DNA of 64,000 nucleotides from NCBI RefSeq assembly GCF_024723735.1, contig NZ_JANQDU010000001.1:434001-498000 (forward strand), in the 5' to 3' direction. The position numbers and the translations under genes are program-made. Below, in pieces: positions 24,842 through 35,230 of this stretch. The notes beneath the pieces are model-generated. The model saw only the letters and a program-made list of their open reading frames with translations, was not told where the DNA came from and did no database searches. The number at the start of each line of letters is the position of its first letter. Within the stretch, counting starts at the first letter, position 1. This DNA is from Frigidibacter sp. ROC022. Lineage in GTDB: Bacteria; Pseudomonadota; Alphaproteobacteria; Rhodobacterales; Rhodobacteraceae.

Positions 24842-25830
24842 ACGTCTTGTGGCTGCAGTCGGCAGGATGCGGGGGATGCACGATGTCGCTGCTCTGCGCC
24901 GAAGGGCCGAATGCCTTCGACCTGCTGTCGGGCGCAGGGATCGAGTTCCTGTGGCATCCGGCCCTGTCCGAACAGACCGGCGGCGAGGTCCTGCGCCTGC
25001 TTCAGGCCGTCGAGTCCGGTGAGATCGCGCTCGATGTCCTGGCGGTGGAAGGCTCGATCCTGACCGGACCCAGGGGAACCGGCCGGTTCCACATGCTTTC
25101 GGGCACCGGCAGGTCGATGCTGGACTGGGTTCGGGCGCTGGCCGAACGGGCGCAGCATGTCGTGGCGGTGGGCACCTGCGCGACCTATGGCGGCGTCACC
25201 TCGGCGGGCGGGAATCCGGCCTCGGCGATCGGCGTGCAATATGACGGCCGCCAGCCCGGCGGCGCCTTGCCCGCGGATTTCCGCAGCCGGAGCGGCCTGC
25301 CGGTGATCAATGTCGCGGGCTGCCCGACCCATCCCGACTGGGTGACCGAGACGCTGCTGCTGCTGGCGGCGGGGGATCTGGACGCCGCCGCGCTCGACAG
25401 TCTTGGCCGGCCCCGATTCTACGCCGACAACCTGGTGCATCATGCCTGCCCCAAGAACGAGTTCTATGAATACAAGGCCAGCGCCACCAAGCTCAGCGAA
25501 ATGGGTTGCATGATGGAGCATCTCGGCTGCGTCGGCACCCAGGCCGTCGGGGACTGCAACATTCGCGGCTGGAACGGGGACGGCGCCTGCACCCGGGCGG
25601 GCTATCCCTGCATCAACTGCACCGCGCCCGAGTTCGAAGAGCCGCGCCACACCTTCACCGAAACCCCCAAGTTCGCCGGCATTCCCGTGGGGCTGCCCTC
25701 GGACATGCCGAAGGCCTGGTTCATGGCGCTGGCCTCTCTGTCCAAGGCCGCCACGCCGCGCCGGATCGCCCGCAATGCCGTGTCCGACCGGATCGAGGTC
25801 GCCCCGAATCAGAAGACCGGCAAGACATGA
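24838..25830 (+). CDS. hupU: regulatory [NiFe]-hydrogenase small subunit HupU
   Basis: A 330-residue FeS subunit with no Tat leader, so it stays in the cytoplasm as expected for the H2 sensor. The proximal cluster motif is AGCGGCTMSLLC at residues 10-21, followed by VGTCATYGG, NVAGCPTHPDW and a Cys-rich distal/medial block (LGCVGTQAVGDCNIRGWNGDGACTR split over residues 225-250, then CINCTAPEF). It lacks the extra proximal-cluster cysteines seen in HupS. It works with HupV and passes the H2 signal to HupT. It overlaps both neighbours by 4 bp. Confidence 0.95.
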   Translation: MNVLWLQSAGCGGCTMSLLCAEGPNAFDLLSGAGIEFLWHPALSEQTGGEVLRLLQAVESGEIALDVLAVEGSILTGPRGTGRFHMLSGTGRSMLDWVRALAERAQHVVAVGTCATYGGVTSAGGNPASAIGVQYDGRQPGGALPADFRSRSGLPVINVAGCPTHPDWVTETLLLLAAGDLDAAALDSLGRPRFYADNLVHHACPKNEFYEYKASATKLSEMGCMMEHLGCVGTQAVGDCNIRGWNGDGACTRAGYPCINCTAPEFEEPRHTFTETPKFAGIPVGLPSDMPKAWFMALASLSKAATPRRIARNAVSDRIEVAPNQKTGKT

Positions 25831-27260
25831 GCCAGCGCAGCCTTCTGGTCGGCCCCTTCAACCGCGTCGAGGGAGATCTGGAAATCCGGCTCGAGGTGGA
25901 GGACGGCCATGTCACCGCCGCCTATGCGAACTCGCCGCTGTTCCGTGGTTTCGAGGCGATGCTGCAGGGCAAGGCTCCGCTGGATGCGCTGACGATCACG
26001 CCCCGGATCTGCGGGATTTGTTCGATCAGCCAGTCGGCGGCGGCAGCGGCGGCCCTTGGGGCGGTCGCCGGACGCCCGCCCGCGGATCAGGGGGCGCTTG
26101 TGGCTGCCTTGCTGCACGGCGTGGAAAACGTCTGCGACCACATCACCCATTTCAACCTGTTCTTCTGCACCGATTTCGCCCGTCCCGCCTATGCGGGCCG
26201 CGCCTGGCATGACCGGGCGGTGGCACGGTTCACGGCGATGCAGGGCTCGGCGGCGCGGGACTGTGTCGAGGCGCGGGCGCAACTGCTGCATATCGTGGGG
26301 ATGCTCGGCGGCAAATGGCCCCATACGCTGGCGATCCAGCCGGGCGGCGTGACCCGCGCACCCACGGCGCGGGACCGGATCCGGATCGCGTCCACTCTCC
26401 GGGCCTTCCGTCTTTACCTGGAGCGCGTCCTGTTCGGTGCGCCGGTCGAACTCTTTGCCGGGCTTGAGACGGCCGAGGCGGTGCTGGGCTGGGACCGGGG
26501 CGATGCGGGCCTGTTCATGGAGATCGCCCGCGACCTGGGGCTGGCGCAATCGGGCCGGGGGCCGGGCCGCTACCTTTCCTTCGGTGCCTATCCGTTGCCG
26601 GGCGGGCGCAGTTTCGCCGCGGGGGTCTGGGAGGGCGGAAGCCTCGCGCCGCTCGATACCGGCGAGATCGTCGAGGACCTGAGTCACGCCTGGATGCTGG
26701 GCGGGGCGGCGCATCCGCGCGAGGGGCAGACGACGCCGGACGAGGACATGAAGGATCCCGGATACAGCTGGTGCAAGGCGCCGCGTCTTTCGGGACGGAC
26801 CGTCGAGACCGGTGCCTTTGCCCGCCAGGTCGTGGATGGCCATCCCGCCGCACTCGATCTTGCCCGCGCCGGGTCCAGCGTTTCCGCGCGGGTCGCGGGC
26901 CGGCTGCTGGAGATCGCCCGCACCCAGCTGTTGCTGGAAAGCTGGGCCGGGCAGATCAGGCCGGAAGAGCATTTCATGGATGTGGTCGACATCCCGCACG
27001 ACGGCCAGGGCGAAGGTCTGGTCGAGGCGGCGCGGGGCGCCCTCGGGCATTGGATTTCGATCGCGGACGGGCGGATCGACCGTTACCAGATCATCGCTCC
27101 CACGACTTGGAACTTCAGCCCCCGCGATGCGGCCGGCACCCCCGGCCCGGTCGAGTCGGCGCTGGTCGGCGCGGCGGTCGGAGAAGGCGAGGACACGCCC
27201 CTGTCGGTCCAGCACATCGTGCGCAGTTTCGACCCCTGCATGGTCTGCACCGTTCACTGA
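25827..27260 (+). CDS. hupV: regulatory [NiFe]-hydrogenase large subunit HupV
   Basis: A 477-residue Ni-binding subunit. The N-terminal ligand motif is RICGICSISQ, the C-terminal one DPCMVCTVH, and the protein stops at that His. Without a C-terminal extension it needs no endoproteolytic maturation, the known hallmark of sensory hydrogenases. NRVEGDLEIR (near residue 13) and GALGHWISIADGRIDRYQIIAPTTWN are family-typical. With HupU it forms the H2 receptor. It is coupled by ATGA to hupU and by TGATG to hypF. Confidence 0.95.
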   Translation: MSQRSLLVGPFNRVEGDLEIRLEVEDGHVTAAYANSPLFRGFEAMLQGKAPLDALTITPRICGICSISQSAAAAAALGAVAGRPPADQGALVAALLHGVENVCDHITHFNLFFCTDFARPAYAGRAWHDRAVARFTAMQGSAARDCVEARAQLLHIVGMLGGKWPHTLAIQPGGVTRAPTARDRIRIASTLRAFRLYLERVLFGAPVELFAGLETAEAVLGWDRGDAGLFMEIARDLGLAQSGRGPGRYLSFGAYPLPGGRSFAAGVWEGGSLAPLDTGEIVEDLSHAWMLGGAAHPREGQTTPDEDMKDPGYSWCKAPRLSGRTVETGAFARQVVDGHPAALDLARAGSSVSARVAGRLLEIARTQLLLESWAGQIRPEEHFMDVVDIPHDGQGEGLVEAARGALGHWISIADGRIDRYQIIAPTTWNFSPRDAAGTPGPVESALVGAAVGEGEDTPLSVQHIVRSFDPCMVCTVH

Positions 27261-29509
27261 TGCAGGGGGCGGCGATCCGTGTCCGGGGCCAGGTGCAGGG
27301 CGTCGGATTTCGTCCCTTCGTCTGGCAGTTGGCGGGCCGTTTCGGGATCACCGGCACGGTTCTGAACGACCCGGAGGGCGTGCTGATCCATGCCGCGGGG
27401 GACAGGCTCGATGCCTTCGTTGCCGCGATCGCCGCCGAAGCGCCGCCGCTGGCACGGGTGGATTCGGTCGAGACCGCGCCCTTCCGCTTCGACCTCGCGC
27501 CCACGGATTTCCGGATCGCCGAGAGCACGGGGCATGGGGCCGAAACCCGCGTGACTCCCGATGCGGCGACCTGTGCCGCCTGTATCGAGGACATCCACGG
27601 GGCCGACCCGCGCCGCGCCGGCTATGCCTTTACCAATTGCACCCATTGCGGCCCGCGTTTCACGATCCTGAAGGGGCTGCCCTATGACAGGGCGCAAACC
27701 TCGATGGCGCCCTTCGAGATGTGCGCCGATTGTGCCGCCGAATACGCAGACCCCGCCGACCGGCGCTTTCACGCCCAGCCCGTCGCCTGCGCGGCATGCG
27801 GCCCGCGGCTCTGGCTGGAAACCGCCGAGGATTTGCCCGCCGGTGACGCGATGGCACAGGCGGCCGGTCTGATCCGCGCCGGCCGGATACTGGCAGTGAA
27901 GGGGCTGGGCGGGTTCCACCTGTGCTGCGATGCGACCAATGCCGATGCCGTGGCACTGCTGCGCCAGCGCAAGCGGCGGCCGACCAAGCCGCTCGCGCTG
28001 ATGGACCGTCTCGAGAATATCCCGCGCTATGCGACGCTTTCGGCGGCAGAGGCATCGCGCCTGCAAGACCCGGCGGCGCCGATCCTGCTGTTGGCCAGGA
28101 AGGGGGACGTCCTGCCCGGGTCGCTGGCCCCCGGCGTGGACCGACTGGGCGTGATGCTGCCCTACACGCCGTTACATCATCTCTTGTTGCAGGCCGTGGA
28201 CCGGCCCTTGGTGATGACCTCGGGCAACCTGTCCGGAGAGCCGCAGGTGATCGGCAATGACGAGGCGCGGAGCAAGCTTTCGGGGATCGTCGATGCATGG
28301 GTGATGCATGACCGCGAGATCATGCGCCGGCTCGATGACAGCGTCGAGCGGATCACTCCGCAGGGCCTGATGGTCCTGCGCCATGCACGGGGCCGGGTGC
28401 CCGGGACGCTGCCGCTGCCCGAAGGATTCGCGGAGGCGCCGCAGGTCGTGGCCTTCGGCGCGCATCTGAAATCGTCGATCTGCCTGCTCAAGAACGGTCA
28501 GGCGCTGTTGTCGCATCATCTGGGCGATCTGGACGAGGCGCTGACCTGGGACGAGTTCCTGAAGGCCGATGCCGACTATGCCGACCTCTTCGACCATGCC
28601 CCCGCGCTTTTTGCCTGTGATCTTCACCCCGGCTATCGGTCCTCGCAACACGCGGCCGCCCGTGCCGGGCAGGCGCCCTTGATCGAGGTGCAGCATCACC
28701 ACGCGCATCTGGCCGCCTGCCTGGGCGAGAATGGCTGGGCCCGCGATGCCGGCCCGGTGGCCGGGATCATCCTGGATGGCCTGGGGCTGGGCCCGGACGG
28801 CACGATCTGGGGCGGCGAGTTGCTTCTGGGCGACTATCGCGGCTATCGGCGCGCCGCCTGGCTGGACCCCGCACCGCTGGTCGGCGGCGATGCCGCGCAG
28901 CGCGAGCCCTGGCGCAATGCGGTGATGCGGCTGGACCGGGCCGGGCTGGAGGACCTCGCAGAGGTGCTCTTCCCCGATTGCCCGGTCGGGCTGATCCGGC
29001 AGGCTGCGGCTGCGGGGATGAATGCCGTTCCGTCGAGTTCCGCCGGCAGGCTGTTCGATGCGGTCGCCGCCTGCCTTGGCCTGTCGTCCCGTCGGCAGAG
29101 CTTCGAAGGCGAGGCCGCGATGGCGCTCGAAGCTCTGGCCGCGAAGGCCCCCGAGGATTTCTCTGCCCCATATCCGTTTGCCGACGATGACGGCGTGATC
29201 TCTCCAGCCCCGATGTTCGCCGCGCTGGCCGCCGACCGGCGCGCAGGGCTGGATCCTGCCAGAGTCGCCGCGCGGTTTCACGCGGGTCTGGCGGAGGTAT
29301 TCGCCGGGGCCGCCCGCGCCCTCGTCGAGAGCGGGCAGGCGGGGGCCGTGGCCCTGTCGGGCGGCTGTTTCCAGAATGCGGTGCTGCTTGATCTGGTGGT
29401 GCGCAAGCTCGACGGGGTGCCGGTTCTGGCGCACCATCATGTCCCTGCCAATGATGGCGGCCTGGCCTTGGGGCAGGCTTTGGTCGCGGCGGCCAGCCAC
29501 AGGCCGTAG
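27260..29509 (+). CDS. hypF: HypF carbamoyltransferase (NiFe cyanide-ligand synthesis)
   Basis: A 749-residue maturation enzyme. Domains in order: acylphosphatase (VQGVGFRPF, about 1-90), two zinc fingers with C105/C108/C127/C130 and C155/C158/C177/C180, a YrdC-like carbamoyl-AMP domain, and a Kae1-like C-terminal domain with the metal motif VQHHHAHLAACL and LSGGCFQNAVL. It activates carbamoyl phosphate and transfers the carbamoyl group to the C-terminal Cys of HypE. The TGATG start overlap ties it to hupV. Length matches the family. Confidence 0.96.
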   Translation: MQGAAIRVRGQVQGVGFRPFVWQLAGRFGITGTVLNDPEGVLIHAAGDRLDAFVAAIAAEAPPLARVDSVETAPFRFDLAPTDFRIAESTGHGAETRVTPDAATCAACIEDIHGADPRRAGYAFTNCTHCGPRFTILKGLPYDRAQTSMAPFEMCADCAAEYADPADRRFHAQPVACAACGPRLWLETAEDLPAGDAMAQAAGLIRAGRILAVKGLGGFHLCCDATNADAVALLRQRKRRPTKPLALMDRLENIPRYATLSAAEASRLQDPAAPILLLARKGDVLPGSLAPGVDRLGVMLPYTPLHHLLLQAVDRPLVMTSGNLSGEPQVIGNDEARSKLSGIVDAWVMHDREIMRRLDDSVERITPQGLMVLRHARGRVPGTLPLPEGFAEAPQVVAFGAHLKSSICLLKNGQALLSHHLGDLDEALTWDEFLKADADYADLFDHAPALFACDLHPGYRSSQHAAARAGQAPLIEVQHHHAHLAACLGENGWARDAGPVAGIILDGLGLGPDGTIWGGELLLGDYRGYRRAAWLDPAPLVGGDAAQREPWRNAVMRLDRAGLEDLAEVLFPDCPVGLIRQAAAAGMNAVPSSSAGRLFDAVAACLGLSSRRQSFEGEAAMALEALAAKAPEDFSAPYPFADDDGVISPAPMFAALAADRRAGLDPARVAARFHAGLAEVFAGAARALVESGQAGAVALSGGCFQNAVLLDLVVRKLDGVPVLAHHHVPANDGGLALGQALVAAASHRP

Positions 29510-29737
29510 CGGAAAGCACCTGACCAGGATCGGCGCGATGCGGTTATCACTTGGCCAATGTCGGGCCGGCGCTGATCCGGGAAAATTCCACTAACATGCT
29601 GATATTACGTAATTAAAATCGATCTCCTCGGGCCGTGCGATTTTTCTGTATGGCACTGCATACCGTCGCAATTCTGACACTGAGCCAGACCGCACGCCAG
29701 GTGCTGAGTCACAGGTGGCCAGACGGAGGAGATATCA
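29510..29737 (+). promoter_or_regulatory. hupS promoter region
   Basis: 228 bases between hypF and hupS. There is an AT-rich core around 29590-29630 (including the palindrome TTACGTAA), suited to DNA bending, and a TTGGCCAA palindrome at 29551-29558. In R. capsulatus, HupR and IHF activate hupSLC from this interval. I find no exact TTG-N5-CAA HupR box and no canonical -24/-12 sigma-54 pair. GGAGGAG at 29725-29731 serves the GTG start of hupS. Confidence 0.55.
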
Positions 29738-30832
29738 GTGGCAGCCATTGAAACCTTTTATGACGTGATGCGCAGGCAAGGCATCACACGGCGCAGTTTC
29801 ATGAAGTATTGTTCGCTGACGGCATCGGCTCTCGGGCTGGGGCCCGCCTTCGTGCCGAAGATCGCCCATGCGATGGAGACCAAGCCGCGCACGCCGGTGA
29901 TCTGGGTGCACGGGCTGGAATGCACCTGCTGCTCGGAGAGCTTCATCCGCTCGGCCCATCCGCTGGCCAAGGATGTGGTGCTGTCGATGATCAGCCTGGA
30001 CTACGACGACACGCTGATGGCCGCCGCCGGGCACCAGGCCGAGGCCGCGCTTGAGGACACGATCGAGAAATACAAGGGCAACTACATCCTCGCCGTCGAA
30101 GGCAACCCGCCGCTGAACGAGGACGGCATGTATTGCATCATCGGCGGCAAGCCCTTCGTCGAGCAGCTGCGCCACGCCGCCGAGCATGCCAAGGCGATCA
30201 TCAGCTGGGGCGCCTGTGCATCCTACGGCTGCGTGCAGGCCGCCAAGCCGAACCCGACCCGGGCGACCCCGGTGCACAAGGTCATCATCGACAAGCCGAT
30301 CATCAAGGTGCCCGGCTGCCCGCCGATCGCCGAGGTCATGACCGGTGTCATCACCTACATGCTGACCTTCGACCGGCTGCCCGAACTCGACCGGCAGGGG
30401 CGTCCCGCGATGTTCTATGGCCAGCGGATTCACGACAAGTGCTATCGCCGGCCGCATTTCGACGCCGGCCAGTTCGTCGAGGCCTGGGACGACGACAACG
30501 CGCGCAAGGGCTACTGTCTCTACAAGATGGGCTGCAAGGGGCCGACCACCTACAATGCCTGTTCCACGGTCCGCTGGAACGAGGGTGTCAGTTTCCCGAT
30601 CCAGTCCGGCCACGGCTGCATCGGTTGTTCCGAGGACGGGTTCTGGGATCAGGGCTCGTTCTACAATCGCGTCACCGACCTGACCCAGTTCGGGGTCGAG
30701 AAGAACGCCGATCAGGTGGGCATGGCCGCCGCCGGTGTCGTCGGGGCCGGCGTCGCCGTGCATGCCGCCGTTTCGGCATTGAAGGCCGCCCAGAAGAAAT
30801 CGCAATCGCAACCGAGCAAGGAGGAGGTCTGA
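29738..30832 (+). CDS. hupS: uptake [NiFe]-hydrogenase small subunit HupS (oxygen-tolerant type)
   Basis: A 364-residue FeS subunit starting at GTG. The Tat leader has RRSFMK (residues 18-23), with cleavage after IAHA at 45. Cysteines 62, 64, 65, 160 and 165 become 17, 19, 20, 115 and 120 in mature numbering. These include the two supernumerary cysteines (19, 120) that build the [4Fe-3S] proximal cluster of group 1d oxygen-tolerant enzymes such as E. coli Hyd-1. Medial and distal clusters lie in the CYRRPHFDA to CIGCSED region. A C-terminal membrane anchor (about 325-347) precedes a basic tail. It transfers electrons from HupL to HupC at the periplasmic face. Confidence 0.97.
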   Translation: MAAIETFYDVMRRQGITRRSFMKYCSLTASALGLGPAFVPKIAHAMETKPRTPVIWVHGLECTCCSESFIRSAHPLAKDVVLSMISLDYDDTLMAAAGHQAEAALEDTIEKYKGNYILAVEGNPPLNEDGMYCIIGGKPFVEQLRHAAEHAKAIISWGACASYGCVQAAKPNPTRATPVHKVIIDKPIIKVPGCPPIAEVMTGVITYMLTFDRLPELDRQGRPAMFYGQRIHDKCYRRPHFDAGQFVEAWDDDNARKGYCLYKMGCKGPTTYNACSTVRWNEGVSFPIQSGHGCIGCSEDGFWDQGSFYNRVTDLTQFGVEKNADQVGMAAAGVVGAGVAVHAAVSALKAAQKKSQSQPSKEEV

Positions 30833-30835
30833 GTC

Positions 30836-32629
<1,794 letters not shown>

Positions 32630-32641
32630 AGGAGCGTTCCG

Positions 32642-32845
32642 ATGAAACACGCAATGACAGTCTACCTCCTCGGTGCCGGTGCCGCCCTTGCCCATGGCGG
32701 GCACGAGGAAGCGATCGAGCAGGGCGGGGCCCATTGGCTGACGGCGGGCGATCACCTGATCGTCCTGCTGCTGGCCGGCATTGTGCTCGGGATCGGTGTC
32801 CGTTCGGTGCTGCGTCGCAAGGTCGCCGCGTCGAAGCGGGCATGA
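32642..32845 (+). CDS. small His-rich membrane protein between hupL and hupC
   Basis: A 67-residue protein with AAGGAG eight bases before ATG. A short signal-like segment (MKHAMTVYLLGAGAALA) would leave a mature N-terminus beginning HGGHEEAIEQGGAHW. A single membrane helix (about 39-55) and a basic tail RRKVAASKRA follow. The H-x-x-H start and the phrase GDHLIVLLLAGIVLGIG recall a truncated HupE/UreJ metal permease, but most of that family is missing. Its placement between hupL and hupC with its own ribosome site argues that it is a real hydrogenase accessory. Metal binding or a role in HupC anchoring is a guess. Confidence 0.75.
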   Translation: MKHAMTVYLLGAGAALAHGGHEEAIEQGGAHWLTAGDHLIVLLLAGIVLGIGVRSVLRRKVAASKRA

Positions 32846-32858
32846 GAGGAGCGGTGAC

Positions 32859-33605
32859 ATGACCGATATCTCTCCACAGCCCCTTGCGGGCACCGACGCG
32901 AACCCCGGGGATCTGACCCATGTGGCGCGGCAGACCAGCGTCTATGTCTATGAGGCGCCGGTGCGGCTGTGGCACTGGATCAATGCGGCCGCCATCACGA
33001 TCCTCTGCCTGACGGGCTATTTCATCGGCTCGCCGCCGCCGACCATGATCATCTCCGAGGCGGCCCATCAGTTCGTCTTCGGCTACATCCGCTTTGTCCA
33101 TTTCGCGGCGGGCTGGGTGCTGGCCATCGGCTTCCTCGGCCGCATCTATTGGGCGATCTTCGGCAATCACCATGCGCGACAGATGTTCTACCTGCCGATC
33201 TACAGCGGCACCTGGTGGCGCGAGGTGTTCTTCGAAGTCCGCTGGTATCTGTTCCTGGAGAAGCAGCCCAAGAAATACGTCGGCCACAACCCGCTGGCGC
33301 AGCTGGCAATGTTCTGCTTCATCACCCTGGGCGTCAGCTTCATGATCCTCACCGGCTTCGCGCTCTATGCCGAGGGTCTGGGTCACGGCAGCTGGGCGGA
33401 TGCGATGTTCGGCTGGGTCGTGATGCTGGTGGGCGGCAACTCGATGCTGCTGCACACCTATCATCACCTGGGCATGTGGTGGATCACGATCTTCATGATC
33501 ATCCACATCTATGTAGCGATCCGCGAAGACATCATGAGCCGGCAGTCGATCGTGTCGACGATGATCTCGGGCATGCGGACCTTCAAGGACGACGATCCGG
33601 ACTAG
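32859..33605 (+). CDS. hupC: Ni/Fe-hydrogenase b-type cytochrome HupC
   Basis: A 248-residue membrane cytochrome that anchors HupSL and passes electrons to the quinone pool. AGAGGA lies about 9 bases upstream of ATG. Four membrane helices are visible. The first (VRLWHWINAAAITILCLTG) has the conserved heme His, the second is FVHFAAGWVLAIGFLGRIYW, and the later pair contains LLHTYHHLGMWW and FMIIHIYVAIREDIM with the other heme ligands. The size is usual. A strong terminator follows, so it ends the structural operon. Confidence 0.95.
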   Translation: MTDISPQPLAGTDANPGDLTHVARQTSVYVYEAPVRLWHWINAAAITILCLTGYFIGSPPPTMIISEAAHQFVFGYIRFVHFAAGWVLAIGFLGRIYWAIFGNHHARQMFYLPIYSGTWWREVFFEVRWYLFLEKQPKKYVGHNPLAQLAMFCFITLGVSFMILTGFALYAEGLGHGSWADAMFGWVVMLVGGNSMLLHTYHHLGMWWITIFMIIHIYVAIREDIMSRQSIVSTMISGMRTFKDDDPD

Positions 33606-33630
33606 CCGCGGGAGGAAGCCGGACTTGTTG

Positions 33631-33660
33631 GGAAGCGGGCGCGAGTCGCCCGCTTCCTGC
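33631..33660 (+). terminator. strong hairpin terminator after hupC
   Basis: A perfect 11-bp GC-rich stem (33631-33641 with 33647-33657) and a 5-base loop are followed by a pyrimidine-rich TGCTTTCT. It separates hupSLC from the maturation genes. Confidence 0.75.
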
Positions 33661-33888
33661 TTTCTGGAAGATAAGTGTCCATTTTGGAGGCCATTCGGCA
33701 GGTTGGTGTCCGGCCCTGTTCCTTCGATGTGCTGCGTTGGGCCTAAAATATTAATGAAAACAGTAGCTTGAAAAAATTCTCGCCAGCTGTGCCTTTGTTG
33801 ATTTCACCGCGTTCTGGCGAAGTTACTCTCATTTCAACGACGAACCGGAAAGATGCTATCCGGTCAAGGACGGTCAGGGAGGGCAAAC
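33661..33888 (+). promoter_or_regulatory. AT-rich region upstream of hupD
   Basis: 228 bases downstream of the terminator with an unusually AT-rich core (33745-33785) in this high-GC genome. It likely supplies a separate promoter for hupDFGHJK-hypAB-hupR-hypCDE. TTGAAA (about 33769) and TTGTTG (about 33795) could be -35 elements; no clean -10 was fixed. GGGAGGG precedes hupD. Confidence 0.45.
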
Positions 33889-34497
33889 ATGACGCAAGCG
33901 GCACTCGTCCTGGGTATCGGAAACGTTCTCTGGGCCGATGAAGGGTTCGGGGTGCGCTGTGTCGAGACGCTGGCCGAGAAATGGGCCTTCGGGGACAACG
34001 TGCGGATCCTCGATGGCGGCACCCAGGGGCTGTATCTGCTGCCGTTTCTGGAAGAGGCCGACATTCTCGTCGTCTTCGACGCCGTTGACTACGGGCTGGA
34101 GCCCGGCACGCTGAAGATCGTGGAAGGCGACGCGGTTCCCCGCTTCATGGGGGCCAAGAAGATGTCGTTGCACCAGACCGGCTTTCAGGACGTGATCGCG
34201 ACCGCCCAGCTGATGGGCTACTGCCCCGAGACGCTGATCCTGATCGGTTGCCAGCCGGCCGAGATCGAGGATTACGGCGGCGGGCTGCGCGAAGTCGTGG
34301 CGGCCCAGATTGCCCCGGCCATCGACATCGCATTGGAAAAGCTGCGTGCTCTCGGCATCCATGCCAGGCCGGGCCGTGGTGACGATCGCTTGCTGGCCGA
34401 CCCCGCGATCCTGCGGCAGGCCTATGAAGAGGGACGCCCCTCGCCCGAGGCGGCATGCCGCACCGGCGACGACCGTTTCTTTCCGGCGGCGGATTAG
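33889..34497 (+). CDS. hupD: HupD hydrogenase maturation endopeptidase
   Basis: A 202-residue protease that trims the HupL C-terminus after Ni insertion. The Ni-sensing residues correspond to Glu19 (WADEGFG), Asp64 (VVFDAVD) and His95 (MSLHQTGF), matching E16, D62 and H93 of E. coli Hyb[17 protein letters not shown] is the family opening. The start is chosen at 33889 with GGGAGGG five bases upstream. It is the first gene of the second hup transcript. Confidence 0.95.
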   Translation: MTQAALVLGIGNVLWADEGFGVRCVETLAEKWAFGDNVRILDGGTQGLYLLPFLEEADILVVFDAVDYGLEPGTLKIVEGDAVPRFMGAKKMSLHQTGFQDVIATAQLMGYCPETLILIGCQPAEIEDYGGGLREVVAAQIAPAIDIALEKLRALGIHARPGRGDDRLLADPAILRQAYEEGRPSPEAACRTGDDRFFPAAD

Positions 34498-34501
34498 GGC
34501 C

Positions 34502-34822
34502 ATGTGCGTCGGAATCCCCATGCAGCTCCTGTCCATCGACGGCATCGCCGGCCATGTGACCAACGGCCGGGATGACGAGTTGATCGACCTGTCCCTGACG
34601 CCCGATGCGCGGGTCGGCGACTGGCTGCTGATCTTTCTGGGCGCGGCCCGCGAAGTCATCTCCGAGGACGAGGCGCAAAAGATCACAGCCGCCTTGGGCG
34701 GCCTGCAATCGCTGATGCAGGGCGGCGCTCTGGGGGATGCCTTTGCCGATCTCGAAGACAGTGGCCCACGCCTGCCCGCCCACCTGCAAGCCGCGCTCGA
34801 CGCCGGCGAGACAACGGCCTGA
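34502..34822 (+). CDS. hupF: HupF, HypC-family chaperone for HupL
   Basis: A 106-residue protein beginning [14 protein letters not shown]. Cys2 is the conserved ligand-carrying cysteine of the HypC/HupF family. It is longer than HypC, with an extra helical C-terminus. In Rhizobium, HupF protects HupL during maturation under oxygen. A second member of the family (hypC) is encoded at 40401. It starts 4 bp after hupD. Confidence 0.93.
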   Translation: MCVGIPMQLLSIDGIAGHVTNGRDDELIDLSLTPDARVGDWLLIFLGAAREVISEDEAQKITAALGGLQSLMQGGALGDAFADLEDSGPRLPAHLQAALDAGETTA

Positions 34823-34834
34823 GGAGAAACCGAG

Positions 34835-35218
34835 ATGACCCATCCGCTTGTCACCCGTCTGACCACCGAACTCGGCTGGCGCAACCTGACGGACATGACC
34901 GGAATTGCCGAATTCATCGAGGCGCCCGGTGTGCATGTTCTCTTCGTGCCCGGTGATGCCTCCCGCAACCTGGAGACCCCCGACGTGGCGGTGATCCTGC
35001 CGGAACTGCACATGGCCTTTCAGGGGCGCTTCGACTGCGCCGTGGTCGATGATGCCGTGGAAGCCGAAGTGCGCGAACGGTCCGGGGTCTTCAAGACGCC
35101 CAGCCTGATCTTCTACCGCGAGGGCGAGTTGATCGGTGCCATCCCCAAGGTTCGCGACTGGTCGGAATATGTCCAGCGTATCTCGCAGATCACCGCCCAA
35201 CCAATCGCCGCCGAGTGA
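34835..35218 (+). CDS. hupG: HupG, thioredoxin-like hydrogenase accessory protein
   Basis: A 127-residue HyaE/HupG-type protein with thioredoxin fold but no CxxC: the strand FDCAVVDDAV is followed by RSGVFKTPSLIFYREGELIG. It resembles E. coli HyaE, which binds the twin-arginine small-subunit precursor before export. GGAGAAAC upstream of the ATG and its place between hupF and hupH support the call. Confidence 0.9.
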   Translation: MTHPLVTRLTTELGWRNLTDMTGIAEFIEAPGVHVLFVPGDASRNLETPDVAVILPELHMAFQGRFDCAVVDDAVEAEVRERSGVFKTPSLIFYREGELIGAIPKVRDWSEYVQRISQITAQPIAAE

Positions 35219-35230
35219 GGAGCCGCCCCG

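Noticed and set aside
29620-29700. A sigma-54 (-24/-12) promoter for hupS around TGGCAC
   Set aside because: The required GC at -12 with correct spacing is missing, and HupR lacks the GAFTGA contact loop.
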